Of a stretch of DNA of 64,000 nucleotides, positions 19,062 to 28,699 are shown one piece after another (within the stretch, counting starts at the first letter, position 1; every line of letters begins with the position of its first letter). This DNA is from Chitinophagaceae bacterium DXS (GTDB lineage Bacteria > Bacteroidota > Bacteroidia > Chitinophagales > Chitinophagaceae), in assembly GCA_030345135.1 (NCBI GenBank), contig CP128386.1:5843327-5907326 (forward strand), given 5' to 3'. The translations under genes and the position numbers were made by a program. The notes below the pieces were generated by a model. That model was not told the DNA's origin. It saw only the letters and a list, made by a program, of their open reading frames with translations, and did not search any database.

Positions 19062-20759
19062 CTAATTTCCTTTTCCAAAATCCGGTGCATTTTTATCGTA
19101 CCAAATCCTTTCTGTATTAAGCGTTTGAACATCCTGGGCCAGCGGTGTAAAGCCTTGTGCCTGTAAGGCCGCATTCCAGTTTGCCCTGTTCACTTCACCC
19201 GGATCTGTTGTCCAGAACCTGCGTGGAATAGTTTCGTTAAATGTTTCACGCGGATAGTATGTTGAACTCAACTTAGGATAACCTGTTCTTCTACATAACA
19301 CATAACCTTCGTTAATGTTTCGGAAGGCGTTCAAATATTCCTGGATATATATTCTTTCCAGGTCATTTACTCCGTTGAACTTGACCATCGGCTGATTAAG
19401 ATAGTCGGCAATCACTGTAAGGCCATCTCCACTGTAAGCAGTAGTTGAGTTAGCCGTTACCGCTATCTGGTTCATGGTTTTGATAGAAGATGTAATACCC
19501 TTTTTATACCAGTCTTCAGCGGTTCCACGTGTATCAACACCGCTTCCATAACCCTTTTGGATAAACTCTGCAACCAAAAGACAAGACTCTGCGTTTGTCA
19601 CAATCACATCCGTAAACTGACCATCGGTAGCACCATTCATTCTCGGTGAAAAGAATTTGCGGTTGATCTTGGAAATAAGAAAGTATTTGGTGTAAGGACC
19701 AACAGGATAAGCATTACTCAAATAAGACGCACGTGCTGGGTCTGTTGTCCAATCTGCCGGACCACCCTGGAATCTTACCAGCGGATCATTCGGATTAATG
19801 AATGCAGGTAAAGTTGCATTGTAAGCAGCAAGTGTATCCTTAAAGCTGCCTTGCAGATCATTCGGTTCGAAATACACCTGTATTCTTGGATCATTAGCTG
19901 CTTTCAAAAAATTAACGATTGAGGTAGAAGCGTAACGGATGCTTCTATAGTTAATATCGCCAGATGTACCAAAAGGCAAATAATCCACACTGCTATAAGA
20001 TACCTGCGCGTCATCGCTATCAATCGGACCGGTAGCATCTTTCATTACTTCCTGGAAGATTGCCTTGGTCTTAGTCGCATCCTGGTTTTCCAGTCTTGCA
20101 GCAATTCTCAGTTTAAGTGTGTTAGCCAGTTTTACCCATTTGGTAAAATCACCTTTGTAGAAAATATCAGAATTACCGTAGCTCTGTTGTGTCGGCAAAG
20201 AGCTGTTGGAAAGAATGGCGATGGAACTATCTAATTGGCTCAGCCATGTATTGAATAAAGTTTGCTGGTCATCATATACCGGGCTGAAGTTGTTTTCATA
20301 CCTACCTTGCTCAGCCTGAGAGTAAGGGATGGACCCGTTCATATCAGTGACCTTAATACCATGCAGAATTTGCAGCACCAATGTAACGGCACCCATTTTC
20401 TGATAAGATTCTTTATCCGTTTTCATATCAATCTGCCTTCTTATCTCAAAAAGATTGGGCAGTATTTGCTGATAATAATTGGAATAGCGCGTATTAACAT
20501 TGTTTGTTATTTCGTACGGGCTGGATGTGATGTGCTGTGTAAAGCGCCACAACTGTTCCATGCTTTCCCATACCCATTCAGTTCCCTGGTAAGTTACAAG
20601 CCTGTCCTCTGAATAGCTTAGCAGGAATTTAATATCAGGCGTGGTAACAACTGCGGGGTTGGTATTCATCTCCCCGAAATTCTTTTTACAGGAAGACAGC
20701 GTTCCTGCTGTTACTGCCAGCACTGCCAGGATGATATATGTTGATATTGACTTTCTCAT
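19062..20759 (-). CDS. SusD/RagB-type nutrient-binding outer-membrane lipoprotein
   Basis: A 565-aa lipoprotein with lipobox LSSC (Cys24) followed by KKNFGEMNTNP, the usual SusD start ('Dxl..nP'). TPR-like helices and the SusD_2-type phrases KWVKLANTLKLRIAARL and INRKFFSPRMNG confirm the family. SusD proteins cap the SusC transporter and bind the ligand at the cell surface. It follows the SusC gene by 36 nt. The ligand cannot be told: no glycoside hydrolase is in the same operon. Confidence 0.93.
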   Translation of the reverse strand: MRKSISTYIILAVLAVTAGTLSSCKKNFGEMNTNPAVVTTPDIKFLLSYSEDRLVTYQGTEWVWESMEQLWRFTQHITSSPYEITNNVNTRYSNYYQQILPNLFEIRRQIDMKTDKESYQKMGAVTLVLQILHGIKVTDMNGSIPYSQAEQGRYENNFSPVYDDQQTLFNTWLSQLDSSIAILSNSSLPTQQSYGNSDIFYKGDFTKWVKLANTLKLRIAARLENQDATKTKAIFQEVMKDATGPIDSDDAQVSYSSVDYLPFGTSGDINYRSIRYASTSIVNFLKAANDPRIQVYFEPNDLQGSFKDTLAAYNATLPAFINPNDPLVRFQGGPADWTTDPARASYLSNAYPVGPYTKYFLISKINRKFFSPRMNGATDGQFTDVIVTNAESCLLVAEFIQKGYGSGVDTRGTAEDWYKKGITSSIKTMNQIAVTANSTTAYSGDGLTVIADYLNQPMVKFNGVNDLERIYIQEYLNAFRNINEGYVLCRRTGYPKLSSTYYPRETFNETIPRRFWTTDPGEVNRANWNAALQAQGFTPLAQDVQTLNTERIWYDKNAPDFGKGN

Positions 20760-20795
20760 AATTTGAAAATTGATGTTTAATGAATCGTCCCTTAC

Positions 20796-23700
20796 TTAAA
20801 ATGAAGCCCTTAATGTAAACGTAATGGTGCGCATCATAGGCAGAAAACCTTCTTCTCCGGAGTAAGCAGTGTTATTGGAATTGTTAGATGCCGGATTGTA
20901 GTTGTACGGCAATGTTCTGTACAAATAGAACAAGTCGCGGCCAATAACTGAGAATGCAAGGTTGTTCAGCTTCATCTTTTCATATAACTTCTTCGGGAAG
21001 CTATAGCTAAGTGCTACCTGTCGTAACGAGATCCATGAATTTTCTTTCACCCAGTAATCGGCAACACCTGTTGAAGATGATCCATACCTGTAAAAGAACT
21101 GTGGAGTATGTGTTGGCTCAACAAGTCCTTTGTCATAAGCTTCTTTAAACGTCATGCCGCCTACGTTAGCTTTAGAACCATCAGGCATGGTAACAGTCTG
21201 GCCATCCGCAAAAACACCTTCTACTATTCTTCCGTCATCATATTGCTGATTGTCATATTTGCTTGTCCATACAATACCTCCGTGATCTGCATCGCGTCCG
21301 GGCAATGAATTCGGGAATACACCTGTGTGTGTACCGTAACGATAACTCAATAGTACAAAGTCGCCGCCGATTTTTGCATCAAGCAAGAAGTTTAATGCAA
21401 AGTTTTTATAGGTGATGGTGTTATCCCATCCGCCTCTGAATTTGGCGTTGATATCACCAACATCCTGCCATTGGTTGCTGCGAGCGGGGAAAGCTGCACG
21501 TGCATCATCTCTCCATGCAAGGATTGGAAGACCATTTTTAGGATCGGCGATTGGTTTGCCATTTGCGTCAACCGCCTGGAATGCTGTTGAGTGAATTTGT
21601 GTTCTCAATGTTCCATATGACTTGCCAACAACTGCCCATGTGCTTATTTCTCCGATGTTTGCGCCTAAGTTGAACTCTGTTCTACCCGGGTATAGTTCAA
21701 CGATCTTATTCCTGTTAACTGCATAAGTAAGTGCAGTGTTCCAGCTGAAATTCTTTGATTTAACGGGCGTTCCATCAAGCCTTAATTCAATGCCTCTGTT
21801 CTGAATATTTCCCGAATTAATAGTTTGGTTACTAACTCCTGATTCATACGGTGTTATAATAGGCAAAATTTGGTTCCTCGTGTTATCCTGATAAACACTT
21901 ACATCAAATCCTAAACGGCTTTTGAAAAAACGCATTTCAAGTCCAAGCTCTTCCGATATTTTACGGCTGGGTTTTAAATTTGGTTGGATAACATTCGGAC
22001 TGGTATATGTGGATAAAGAAACAGTTGATCCGTTGGCGTTACTATAACCGCTAAATGCAAACCCGGGATTTATAATGAACGGATCAGTGCCTCCTCCCAG
22101 TGCTGCTACGTTAGCCCTGAATTTTCCAAAAGTGATCCAACCTGGCAATTGTTTAAATGTTTCAGAAAAGATCCACGACAAGCTAACTGCAGGATAGCTG
22201 AAAAAGTTATTGCCGGTTCCGTTGGTATATGTCAAAGTTGATGTCCAGTCGCCGCGCCATGTCGCCTGGAGGAACAGCATGTTTTTATATGCGAGATCTG
22301 CACTGGCATAAATTGAGTTAAGGCCGTATCTGCTTTTTATGCCACCTTCTGTATATGGCTGGTTTACTGAATTGGCGAGGAAATAGTTGCCCGGATAGTT
22401 TAAACCGCCCCTGGTCTCGCTATACTCCCAGGAAGTTTTGTAACGTTGAAATTCACCGCCAATATATCCATTTAGACTAAAGTCACTATTAAAATCCTTG
22501 TTCATCATCACCATCCATTTCAGCATGTTGCTTTCCTTGGTGGTAAAACCTAACCCATATAGGCCACCGGCATAATTTTTAGCCTGACCAAGTTCCTTGT
22601 TTTCGTTTTTTGTATAGATGTTACTTACGTTGCCTTCGAGTATCAGCTTTGCCCATTCAGTAAGTTTCATATTAAGCGCAAGTCTTCCTCTCACAAGTTG
22701 TTCGGTTTGCAAGTAGTTGTTTTCATACAAGCTATACCAGAACCTTGCTTCAGGAACTTTATTAGGTTCGTTAGGATCGTTAGGATCAGGAACACCGCCA
22801 AACATGCTGGTATAATGTTCTTTCTGCATCCAGTATTTTGTATCATAGTTACGTGGAAGCATCCACGTAAACAATTTGCCAAAGTTGTAAGAAGCAAATG
22901 CGTCAAGACCTCCCAGGCGAGGAGGATTTTTGCCTTCAAAATTGCTATAAGCAAGACTCGCATCTACGCTAAGGAATTTATTAAATGTGTGTGTGGCGCG
23001 GAGGTCAAATGCATTTTTAGTGAATTTGTTGTTGGAGACTACACCTTCACCCTGGTTGCGATTATAAGAAACACGGAAGGTTGATTTTTCAGTTCCTCCA
23101 TCCAGGGCGATATTGGTATTATAACCCCATCCGTTTTGGAATGCATCCATAAAATTATTAGGCTGAGGAAGGTATTTTGTGGTGGTGCCATCGTAGTTAG
23201 TCACCTCCTGTCCAACCATTTTCGGTCCCCAGTTTTCAAGCTCACGTCCAATTTGCCTGTCTATATAAGGTTTTCCGGTTACAGGGTCAGTAGGAAATAC
23301 TTTTGTTGTCCAGTTTTCAGTTGGCTTGTAATTGGGATCCCTGTTGTCTGTAAAAAATGCGCCAACAGAACCTCCGCCATATTCATTCTGAAAATCAGGA
23401 CCAGCATAAGGTTGAGTAACATTTACAGACTGGTTCACAGTTACACCAATTCCCCTGCGTTGTATACCTTTTTTTGTCGTGATAAGAATAACGCCGTTTA
23501 CTGCTCTTGATCCATATAAAGCAGCGGCCGCAGAACCTTTCAGCACAGAAACACTTTCAAAATCTTCCATGTTCAGGTTCTTCAGATCGTTACCAAAATC
23601 ACGACCCGTACCGCTGAAAATATCGTTGTCCATAATTACCCCATCAATCACAAAGATTGGCTGGTTATTGGTTCCCAATGTGGAGTTGCCGCGTATAAGT

Positions 23701-24539
23701 ATTTTGGATGAACCGAATAATCCACCGGCACCCTGATCAATTTGTACACCGGCAACCTTTCCCTGTAATGCATTGATCGGGTTTACTTCGTTGGTGCGTG
23801 AAAGTTCTGCTCCTTTTACCTCCGTTACAGAATAGCCGAGTTGTTTCTTTTGTTTAGATACACCAAGCGCGGTAACCACAACTTCTGCAACATCCGATGT
23901 TCTTTGCTGCATTTTTACGGTTAGTGTGTTTTCGTCAACAATTTTCACTTCTGCACTATCATAACCTACTATTGTAAATACCAATGTGCTTTGCAATGGA
24001 GCATCAATTTCAAAATAACCTTTGTTATTGGTCGTAGTTCCTTTGCGTGTGCCTTTTACCATAACACTTACACCTTCTAATGCAACGCCTTCATTATTGG
24101 TAACGGTACCGCTAACTTTATCAGCATAAGCGGCCTGGGCAATAAAAGTGCCGGCGTCAAGGTCTAAAACCGCTACCTGATTTTCCTTTTTTAGGATAAT
24201 CTGTTTACCTACAACTTCATATTCAATTTGAAGCGGTTTAAAAAGTTGATCCAGTACATTACCCAATCGTTGATTTTTGGCTGATAATGTAATGCGCTTG
24301 TCGCTTTTAAGTACGCCGGATGCGTATGTAAATTTTACATCGGCTTGTTTGGCGATGGAGCTCAAGGCAGTTTTAAATTCCTGGTTAGATAATTCCAGGG
24401 TGATTTTTTTGTCCAGTATTTCCTGTCCCTCAACCTTGTGAGCATAGGTTGTGAAAACAAACATAAACGATAGGATGAGCTGAACAAGTGTGAATTTCAT
24501 AATAGCAGTACTAAACGTAAACAGGTTACATTTTTTCAT
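20796..24539 (-). CDS. SusC/RagA TonB-linked outer-membrane transporter with STN domain
   Basis: A 1247-aa protein. After the signal region (residues 1-39) come an STN domain (about 40-118, KKITLELSNQEFKTALSSIA), a carboxypeptidase-regulatory-like domain (about 143-212, VSGTVTNNEGVALEGVSVMV), the plug (ALQGKVAGVQIDQGAGGLFG, VLKGSAAAALYGSRAVNGVI) and a C-terminal beta-barrel ending in TFTLRASF. The STN domain is the part that signals to a FecR-type anti-sigma factor, and FecR and ECF sigma genes lie directly upstream, so this transporter is probably autoregulated by its ligand. A second Met at residue 14 could also be the start. Confidence 0.95.
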   Translation of the reverse strand: MKKCNLFTFSTAIMKFTLVQLILSFMFVFTTYAHKVEGQEILDKKITLELSNQEFKTALSSIAKQADVKFTYASGVLKSDKRITLSAKNQRLGNVLDQLFKPLQIEYEVVGKQIILKKENQVAVLDLDAGTFIAQAAYADKVSGTVTNNEGVALEGVSVMVKGTRKGTTTNNKGYFEIDAPLQSTLVFTIVGYDSAEVKIVDENTLTVKMQQRTSDVAEVVVTALGVSKQKKQLGYSVTEVKGAELSRTNEVNPINALQGKVAGVQIDQGAGGLFGSSKILIRGNSTLGTNNQPIFVIDGVIMDNDIFSGTGRDFGNDLKNLNMEDFESVSVLKGSAAAALYGSRAVNGVILITTKKGIQRRGIGVTVNQSVNVTQPYAGPDFQNEYGGGSVGAFFTDNRDPNYKPTENWTTKVFPTDPVTGKPYIDRQIGRELENWGPKMVGQEVTNYDGTTTKYLPQPNNFMDAFQNGWGYNTNIALDGGTEKSTFRVSYNRNQGEGVVSNNKFTKNAFDLRATHTFNKFLSVDASLAYSNFEGKNPPRLGGLDAFASYNFGKLFTWMLPRNYDTKYWMQKEHYTSMFGGVPDPNDPNEPNKVPEARFWYSLYENNYLQTEQLVRGRLALNMKLTEWAKLILEGNVSNIYTKNENKELGQAKNYAGGLYGLGFTTKESNMLKWMVMMNKDFNSDFSLNGYIGGEFQRYKTSWEYSETRGGLNYPGNYFLANSVNQPYTEGGIKSRYGLNSIYASADLAYKNMLFLQATWRGDWTSTLTYTNGTGNNFFSYPAVSLSWIFSETFKQLPGWITFGKFRANVAALGGGTDPFIINPGFAFSGYSNANGSTVSLSTYTSPNVIQPNLKPSRKISEELGLEMRFFKSRLGFDVSVYQDNTRNQILPIITPYESGVSNQTINSGNIQNRGIELRLDGTPVKSKNFSWNTALTYAVNRNKIVELYPGRTEFNLGANIGEISTWAVVGKSYGTLRTQIHSTAFQAVDANGKPIADPKNGLPILAWRDDARAAFPARSNQWQDVGDINAKFRGGWDNTITYKNFALNFLLDAKIGGDFVLLSYRYGTHTGVFPNSLPGRDADHGGIVWTSKYDNQQYDDGRIVEGVFADGQTVTMPDGSKANVGGMTFKEAYDKGLVEPTHTPQFFYRYGSSSTGVADYWVKENSWISLRQVALSYSFPKKLYEKMKLNNLAFSVIGRDLFYLYRTLPYNYNPASNNSNNTAYSGEEGFLPMMRTITFTLRASF

Positions 24540-24800
24540 AACTTTAGTTTGTTTTGGATTCTCTCAATAAGTTCAAAACCTGCATTTAGGTAAGCCTGTA
24601 ATGCAGAAGCTTGTATAAGTCCGTGCCCCTGAAATTGCAATTGCATTCCTGACCGAATACAACGCACACTAAAAGTTTTATGGGAGTACGACTTATCCCT
24701 GGCTAAATATCATTGGCGGTGTAGCAGCATCGCCAATTTTTTCCAGTTAGTGAGCATTCATTTTTTCATCATCTCATTGGTTTTTGGTTTAATAATCAGG
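24540..24800. other. FecR-SusC intergenic region
   Basis: 261 nt with no gene. It should carry the ECF-sigma-dependent promoter of susC on the minus strand, but I cannot point to a defined motif. A hairpin TTGGCG/CGCCAA (24713-24736) followed on the plus strand by six T residues is oriented the wrong way for these genes. Confidence 0.5.
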
Positions 24801-25865
24801 TTAGTCACATCCCTGGCTTAGGATGGTTACACTACTTTCATCTATTGTATAGGTTGCATTTATAGCTGAACAAATAATTCGGATCTTGTCGGAAAGTGGT
24901 TCTTCTCCAATTGAAGTGGTAATTCTGCAGTTAGTGATCTTATCCTTGTTATAGTTTATCTGAACGTGATAAGTTGCTTGCAAATCGTTAAGGACCGTAA
25001 TAAGTGGGGCATCTTCATACTCGAACGATAGCGGTTTGTAATTGGGTTGTTTAATAAGAAGGGTATCTTGTACCGCAGTTTTCACGGCGGTATTATTTGA
25101 TGCGTTGATGACCACCTGCTGGTTAGGCAATAGCACCATTTTGCCGGGATCATTTTCTTTTTCAGTGAACACCGCCACCTTTCCCGTACGTACGGCAACT
25201 GTTACATCATTACTCGCAGATCGCGCATTTACCCGGAAGCTTGTTCCCAGAACGCGTGTAACTATATTATGGGCGTGGACCAGGAAGGGGTGCTGCGGAT
25301 CTTTGGCTATTTCAAAAAATGCTTCACCTTCCAGGTAAACTTCCCTGGTGCTGTCGTTGAAAATTGGCTGACTTTTTAGTGCACTGCCCGGGGCAAGGAA
25401 AACACGCGAACCGTCTGATAAAAGAATGATTTCATCTTTGCCTGAACTATTCTTTCTTTCGATCAGATGTTTGGCTTCTTTAACGGCGGTGTTTATAACC
25501 AAACTGACTGGTGCTGTTTTTTGCAAAAAATAATATCCCATCGTGGAGGCAATCACCGCGATCCCGGCAGCTGCCCACCACCATTTTTTACGATGTATGG
25601 GAATTGTTTTATTGGCTTGAGAATGGATAGATTGTTCTATCCTGTTCCAGATGTCATTTGAGTTGCTGTCCTGCTCCTCTGTAGCATGGCTCTCACGGAA
25701 AAGCAGGGTCAGTTTCCGTGCTTTTTCTACTGCGTTTGCATGTGCATCGCTGGCTGTTGCGTAGTTTGCCCAATAAATATTTCCGGCTTCCGTTGGTGAA
25801 AATACCCAGGCAACAAAATCGTCATTTTGTAACAGCTCATTCAGCAGTAGATTGTTATTGGTCAT
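24801..25865 (-). CDS. FecR-type anti-sigma factor
   Basis: A 354-aa single-pass protein: cytoplasmic N-terminal segment (about 1-90), one membrane helix (WWWAAAGIAVIASTMGYYFL), then the periplasmic FecR domain (IILLSDGSRVFLAPGSALKS, REVYLEGEAFFEIAKDPQHP, HNIVTRVLGTSFRVNA) and a C-terminal DUF4974-type domain (PLSFEYEDAPLITVLNDLQA). It transmits the signal from the STN domain of the adjacent SusC to the ECF sigma factor, which is encoded 57 nt upstream. Standard length and order. Confidence 0.94.
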   Translation of the reverse strand: MTNNNLLLNELLQNDDFVAWVFSPTEAGNIYWANYATASDAHANAVEKARKLTLLFRESHATEEQDSNSNDIWNRIEQSIHSQANKTIPIHRKKWWWAAAGIAVIASTMGYYFLQKTAPVSLVINTAVKEAKHLIERKNSSGKDEIILLSDGSRVFLAPGSALKSQPIFNDSTREVYLEGEAFFEIAKDPQHPFLVHAHNIVTRVLGTSFRVNARSASNDVTVAVRTGKVAVFTEKENDPGKMVLLPNQQVVINASNNTAVKTAVQDTLLIKQPNYKPLSFEYEDAPLITVLNDLQATYHVQINYNKDKITNCRITTSIGEEPLSDKIRIICSAINATYTIDESSVTILSQGCD

Positions 25866-25922
25866 GAGATATATGCTTATCTATACCTAAGTGTATCTCA
25901 CCACGATTTTATACTCACCTTT

Positions 25923-26543
25923 TTAAAAATAAATTTGAGAAGCGAAAATGAGTGCAGAAAGCAACTCGAGACTATAGCCGGGAATAGTTCTTTTTAAAGA
26001 ATCGATGGCTCTTTGCTGCAGGTTGGAAACAGATTGATAGTTGATGTTCAGCAGATCGGCCACTTGTTGGTTGGTATATCCTTTAAAGAACCTGAAATAA
26101 ATAACTTCCCGCTGACGCAACGGCAACCTACTTATGGCATCCTGCATAATGCGAATGGTATTTTGGCGGCTTTCTTTTTCTTCCAGCAAATTGTCAATTG
26201 TAAAATCAGCATTATCCGTGGATGTTTCGCTTTCCTGGAAATGAACCGAAACAAGCGGATTGTGCAGTTTGAATAATTTGTAGCGGAGCGCCTTCAGCAT
26301 ATAAAATTCAATGTTGTGGATCTCGGGAAGCGATTGCCGTCTGTTCCACAGCTCCACAAACAGGTCGTGAATCGCATCTTTTACAATGTCTTTATCGGCT
26401 AAGATCCTGTTGCCGTAGTGCAGTAACGATTTTATATGAGCCTGGTACAGGTGAGAAAATGCAGAAAAGTCACCAGATCTGAATTGATCAAGCAGCACTT
26501 GTACGTTTAGATATTTCTCATCATCAATGCCTGCAGTCGTCAT
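25923..26543 (-). CDS. ECF RNA polymerase sigma factor (sigma-70 family, FecI-like)
   Basis: A 206-aa ECF sigma factor with region 2 (FSHLYQAHIKSLLHYGNRIL, KDAIHDLFVELWNRR) and region 4 (LPLRQREVIYFRFFKGYTNQ followed by QVADLLNINYQSVSNLQQRA). It is the first gene of the sigma-FecR-SusC-SusD set and should direct transcription of susC when the ligand is bound. No promoter could be assigned with confidence. Confidence 0.93.
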   Translation of the reverse strand: MTTAGIDDEKYLNVQVLLDQFRSGDFSAFSHLYQAHIKSLLHYGNRILADKDIVKDAIHDLFVELWNRRQSLPEIHNIEFYMLKALRYKLFKLHNPLVSVHFQESETSTDNADFTIDNLLEEKESRQNTIRIMQDAISRLPLRQREVIYFRFFKGYTNQQVADLLNINYQSVSNLQQRAIDSLKRTIPGYSLELLSALIFASQIYF

Positions 26544-26721
26544 GGTAGAATTGAAGATATATGCCTGGTTCTCCTAATACATCAAGGAGCCACTACTAAA
26601 ATAAAAAAACTACCAGTACTTTTTGCATAAGTTTTAGAAGCCTGATTATAAATGATAAAATTCAAGAAACAATTGAAGGAAGGGTGGAGAGGTGGGGTGA
26701 AAAACGGTTAAGCGGAAGCTA

Positions 26722-26756
26722 AAAGCCCAAGCCCAAAGCTCAAAGCCCAAAGCCTA
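26722..26756 (+). repeat. Heptamer tandem repeat AAAGCCC
   Basis: Five copies of AAAGCCC/AAAGCTC/AAAGCCT, one lacking a base. Same unit family as the run at 10296-10357. Confidence 0.8.
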
Positions 26757-26977
26757 AAACTGGTTATACGTTGTAGGTTATACGTGCTACGTTTTATAAA
26801 GCGAAGGGTTGTGAGTTACAGTGCGCTTTGGGTCCTTAAGCGCATTAGGGCCTCTTATTTCTTTGTGCCACTTCGTGTCCTTCGTGTGGTTCAAATGCCT
26901 TTTCTAATGGGGTCATTTTCAATTTTCCCCGCCTGAATGATTTGTCGGGCAGGAACTTTCTATTGTCAATTAAATGA

Positions 26978-27222
26978 ACCTTCGTGCTTCTTTCCGTCTT
27001 AGCGCCTTTGCGGCAAAAGTCGTAGTGTTTCGCTGTGCCACCCGTGCCTCTGTGGTTCAAACCTTCGTGCTTCTTTTCGCCTTAGCGCAGTGGCAGAAAA
27101 CGCGGTGTTTCGCCGTGCCGCGCGTGCCTCTGTGGTTCAAACCTTCGTGCTTCTTTCCGCCTTAGCGCCTTTGCGGCAAAAGTCGTAGTGTTTCGCCGTG
27201 CCGCCCGTGCCTCCGTGGTTCC
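26978..27222 (+). repeat. Three tandem ~82-nt units (CTTCGTG/TTTGCG type)
   Basis: Units start with ACCTTCGTGCTTCTTT at 26978, 27061 and 27141 (lengths 83, 80 and about 82). Each continues with CTTAGCGC, GTGTTTCGC and CCTCTGTGGTTC or a close variant. Units 1 and 3 are nearly identical; unit 2 is the most diverged. The array ends about 36 nt before the rlmD start codon. Confidence 0.9.
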
Positions 27223-27224
27223 AC

Positions 27225-27254
27225 TTTCGCTTTAGCTCGTTTACGTTACCTTTG
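27225..27254 (+). promoter_or_regulatory. Promoter of rlmD
   Basis: TTT (27225-27227), 19 nt spacer, then TACCTTTG (27247-27254), a match to the Bacteroidota -7 box TAnnTTTG. The GTG start is at 27259, so the transcript would have almost no leader. Confidence 0.45.
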
Positions 27255-27258
27255 CGCC

Positions 27259-28683
27259 GTGAGAAAGAAAAAAACACCGGTAATTTTAGAAGATGTGCTT
27301 GTTGAGCACTATGCCGCGGAGGGCAAATCACTCTCTCGCGTGGACGGAAAAGTTGTTTTTATTGAGAACGTTGTTCCCGGTGATGTAGTTGACATCCAGC
27401 TGGGAAAAAATAAAAAGGACTGGGCCGAAGGATGGCCATTGAAGTTCAAGAAATATTCACAGCAAAGAGTTGAGCCTTTTTGTGAGCATTTTGGTGTTTG
27501 CGGCGGATGCCAATGGCAAATGCTTCCCTATGCCCAGCAATTGCAGTATAAACAACAACAGGTTGTTGATAATCTTTCCCGCATTGGAAAACTGGAGCTT
27601 CCGGAAATAAGTCCCATCATCGGCTGCGACGAAACCAGGCTATACCGCAATAAAATGGAATACACTTTTGCTACAAAGCGCTATATTCCCGATGCGGAGT
27701 TTAAGGCCATGAAGGCAAATAACGTTTTTGAAGGAGATGAGCCGCAGGGGTTTGCCGGTTTTCATGCCAAAGGCTATTTTGACAAGATCGTTGAGATCAA
27801 CACCTGTCATCTGCAACCTGAACCTACGAACACGATCCGTAAAAATCTGGCAGCCTTTGCCCGGAAGAATAATCTTCCTTTTTATAATATTAAGGAGCAC
27901 CATGGCTACATGCGTAATGTTATGGTTCGCATGGCAACTACCGGCGAATTGATGGTGAATGTTGTGCTGGGTTATGAGAACGAAAAGAACCGTAAGGCGC
28001 TTTTAGATAACCTGCTTGCCGGGGTTCCTGGTATTACATCTTTATTGTATACAATCAATACAAAAAGAAACGATAGCATCTTTGACCTGGAGCCTGTTGT
28101 TTATAAAGGCAAGGATCATATTATAGAAAAACTGGAAGATTTCAGTTTTAAAATAAGTCCGAAATCTTTCTTTCAGACAAATACGCGACAGGCCGAGCGG
28201 TTGTACCAGGTAACACGCGACTTTGCAGAATTAAACGGTTCACAAACTGTGTATGACTTATATTGCGGTACTGGTAGCATTGGAATTTTCGTGAGCGGAC
28301 AGGCTAAAAAAGTAATTGGAGTGGAAGTAATTGAAGAAGCCATCAAAGACGCAAAAGAAAATGCAGCTTTAAATGATATTCAGCATGCCTCATTCTACGC
28401 AGGCGATGTTATTGCTATTTGTGATGATAATTTTTTCAACATTAATGGCACTCCGGATGTAATTATTACAGACCCTCCCCGTGCAGGTATGCACGAAAAA
28501 CTGGTGAACAAACTGCTGGACATTGCTGCTCCAACCGTTGTGTATGTTAGTTGTAATCCTGCTACACAGGCGAGAGACCTCTCTTTGCTGGGGGAAAAAT
28601 ATTCAGTAGAGAAAATTCAACCGGTGGACATGTTTCCACATACCCTGCACATTGAAAACGTAGTTCAGTTAAAATTGAAATAA
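27259..28683 (+). CDS. rlmD: 23S rRNA (uracil-C5)-methyltransferase, RlmD/TrmA family
   Basis: A 474-aa protein with an N-terminal TRAM domain (about 8-60), an iron-sulfur cluster set C75, C81, C84 and C183 (FCEHFGVCGGCQW, INTCHLQP), and a SAM methyltransferase domain with VYDLYCGTGSIGIFV, ITDPPRAGMH and the catalytic-cysteine motif YVSCNPATQARDL. It methylates a uridine in 23S rRNA to m5U; which of the RlmC/RlmD positions it targets cannot be told by eye. GTG at 27259 is the only start that keeps the basic N-terminus MRKKKTPVILED. Confidence 0.92.
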   Translation: MRKKKTPVILEDVLVEHYAAEGKSLSRVDGKVVFIENVVPGDVVDIQLGKNKKDWAEGWPLKFKKYSQQRVEPFCEHFGVCGGCQWQMLPYAQQLQYKQQQVVDNLSRIGKLELPEISPIIGCDETRLYRNKMEYTFATKRYIPDAEFKAMKANNVFEGDEPQGFAGFHAKGYFDKIVEINTCHLQPEPTNTIRKNLAAFARKNNLPFYNIKEHHGYMRNVMVRMATTGELMVNVVLGYENEKNRKALLDNLLAGVPGITSLLYTINTKRNDSIFDLEPVVYKGKDHIIEKLEDFSFKISPKSFFQTNTRQAERLYQVTRDFAELNGSQTVYDLYCGTGSIGIFVSGQAKKVIGVEVIEEAIKDAKENAALNDIQHASFYAGDVIAICDDNFFNINGTPDVIITDPPRAGMHEKLVNKLLDIAAPTVVYVSCNPATQARDLSLLGEKYSVEKIQPVDMFPHTLHIENVVQLKLK

Positions 28684-28699
28684 GTTAAAGCGAAAAGAT

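Larger units (their letters stand above)
26544..27224. other. Repeat-rich gene-free stretch
   Basis: About 700 nt with no believable gene. It holds a heptamer run (26722-26756), a CTTCGTG-type block (26860-26905), one copy of an element shared with 30.52 kb (26917-26960) and three tandem units of about 82 nt (26978-27222). Short frames across it are by-products of the repeats. Confidence 0.75.

Noticed and set aside
24713-24742. Hairpin followed by T6 in the FecR-SusC gap as a terminator
   Set aside because: The U-tract is on the plus strand, where no gene runs; on the minus strand it is followed by mixed sequence.
26845-27331. Several short frames in the 27-kb repeat region
   Set aside because: They are translated copies of the tandem repeat units (recurring phrases such as KHYDFCRKGAK), not genes.
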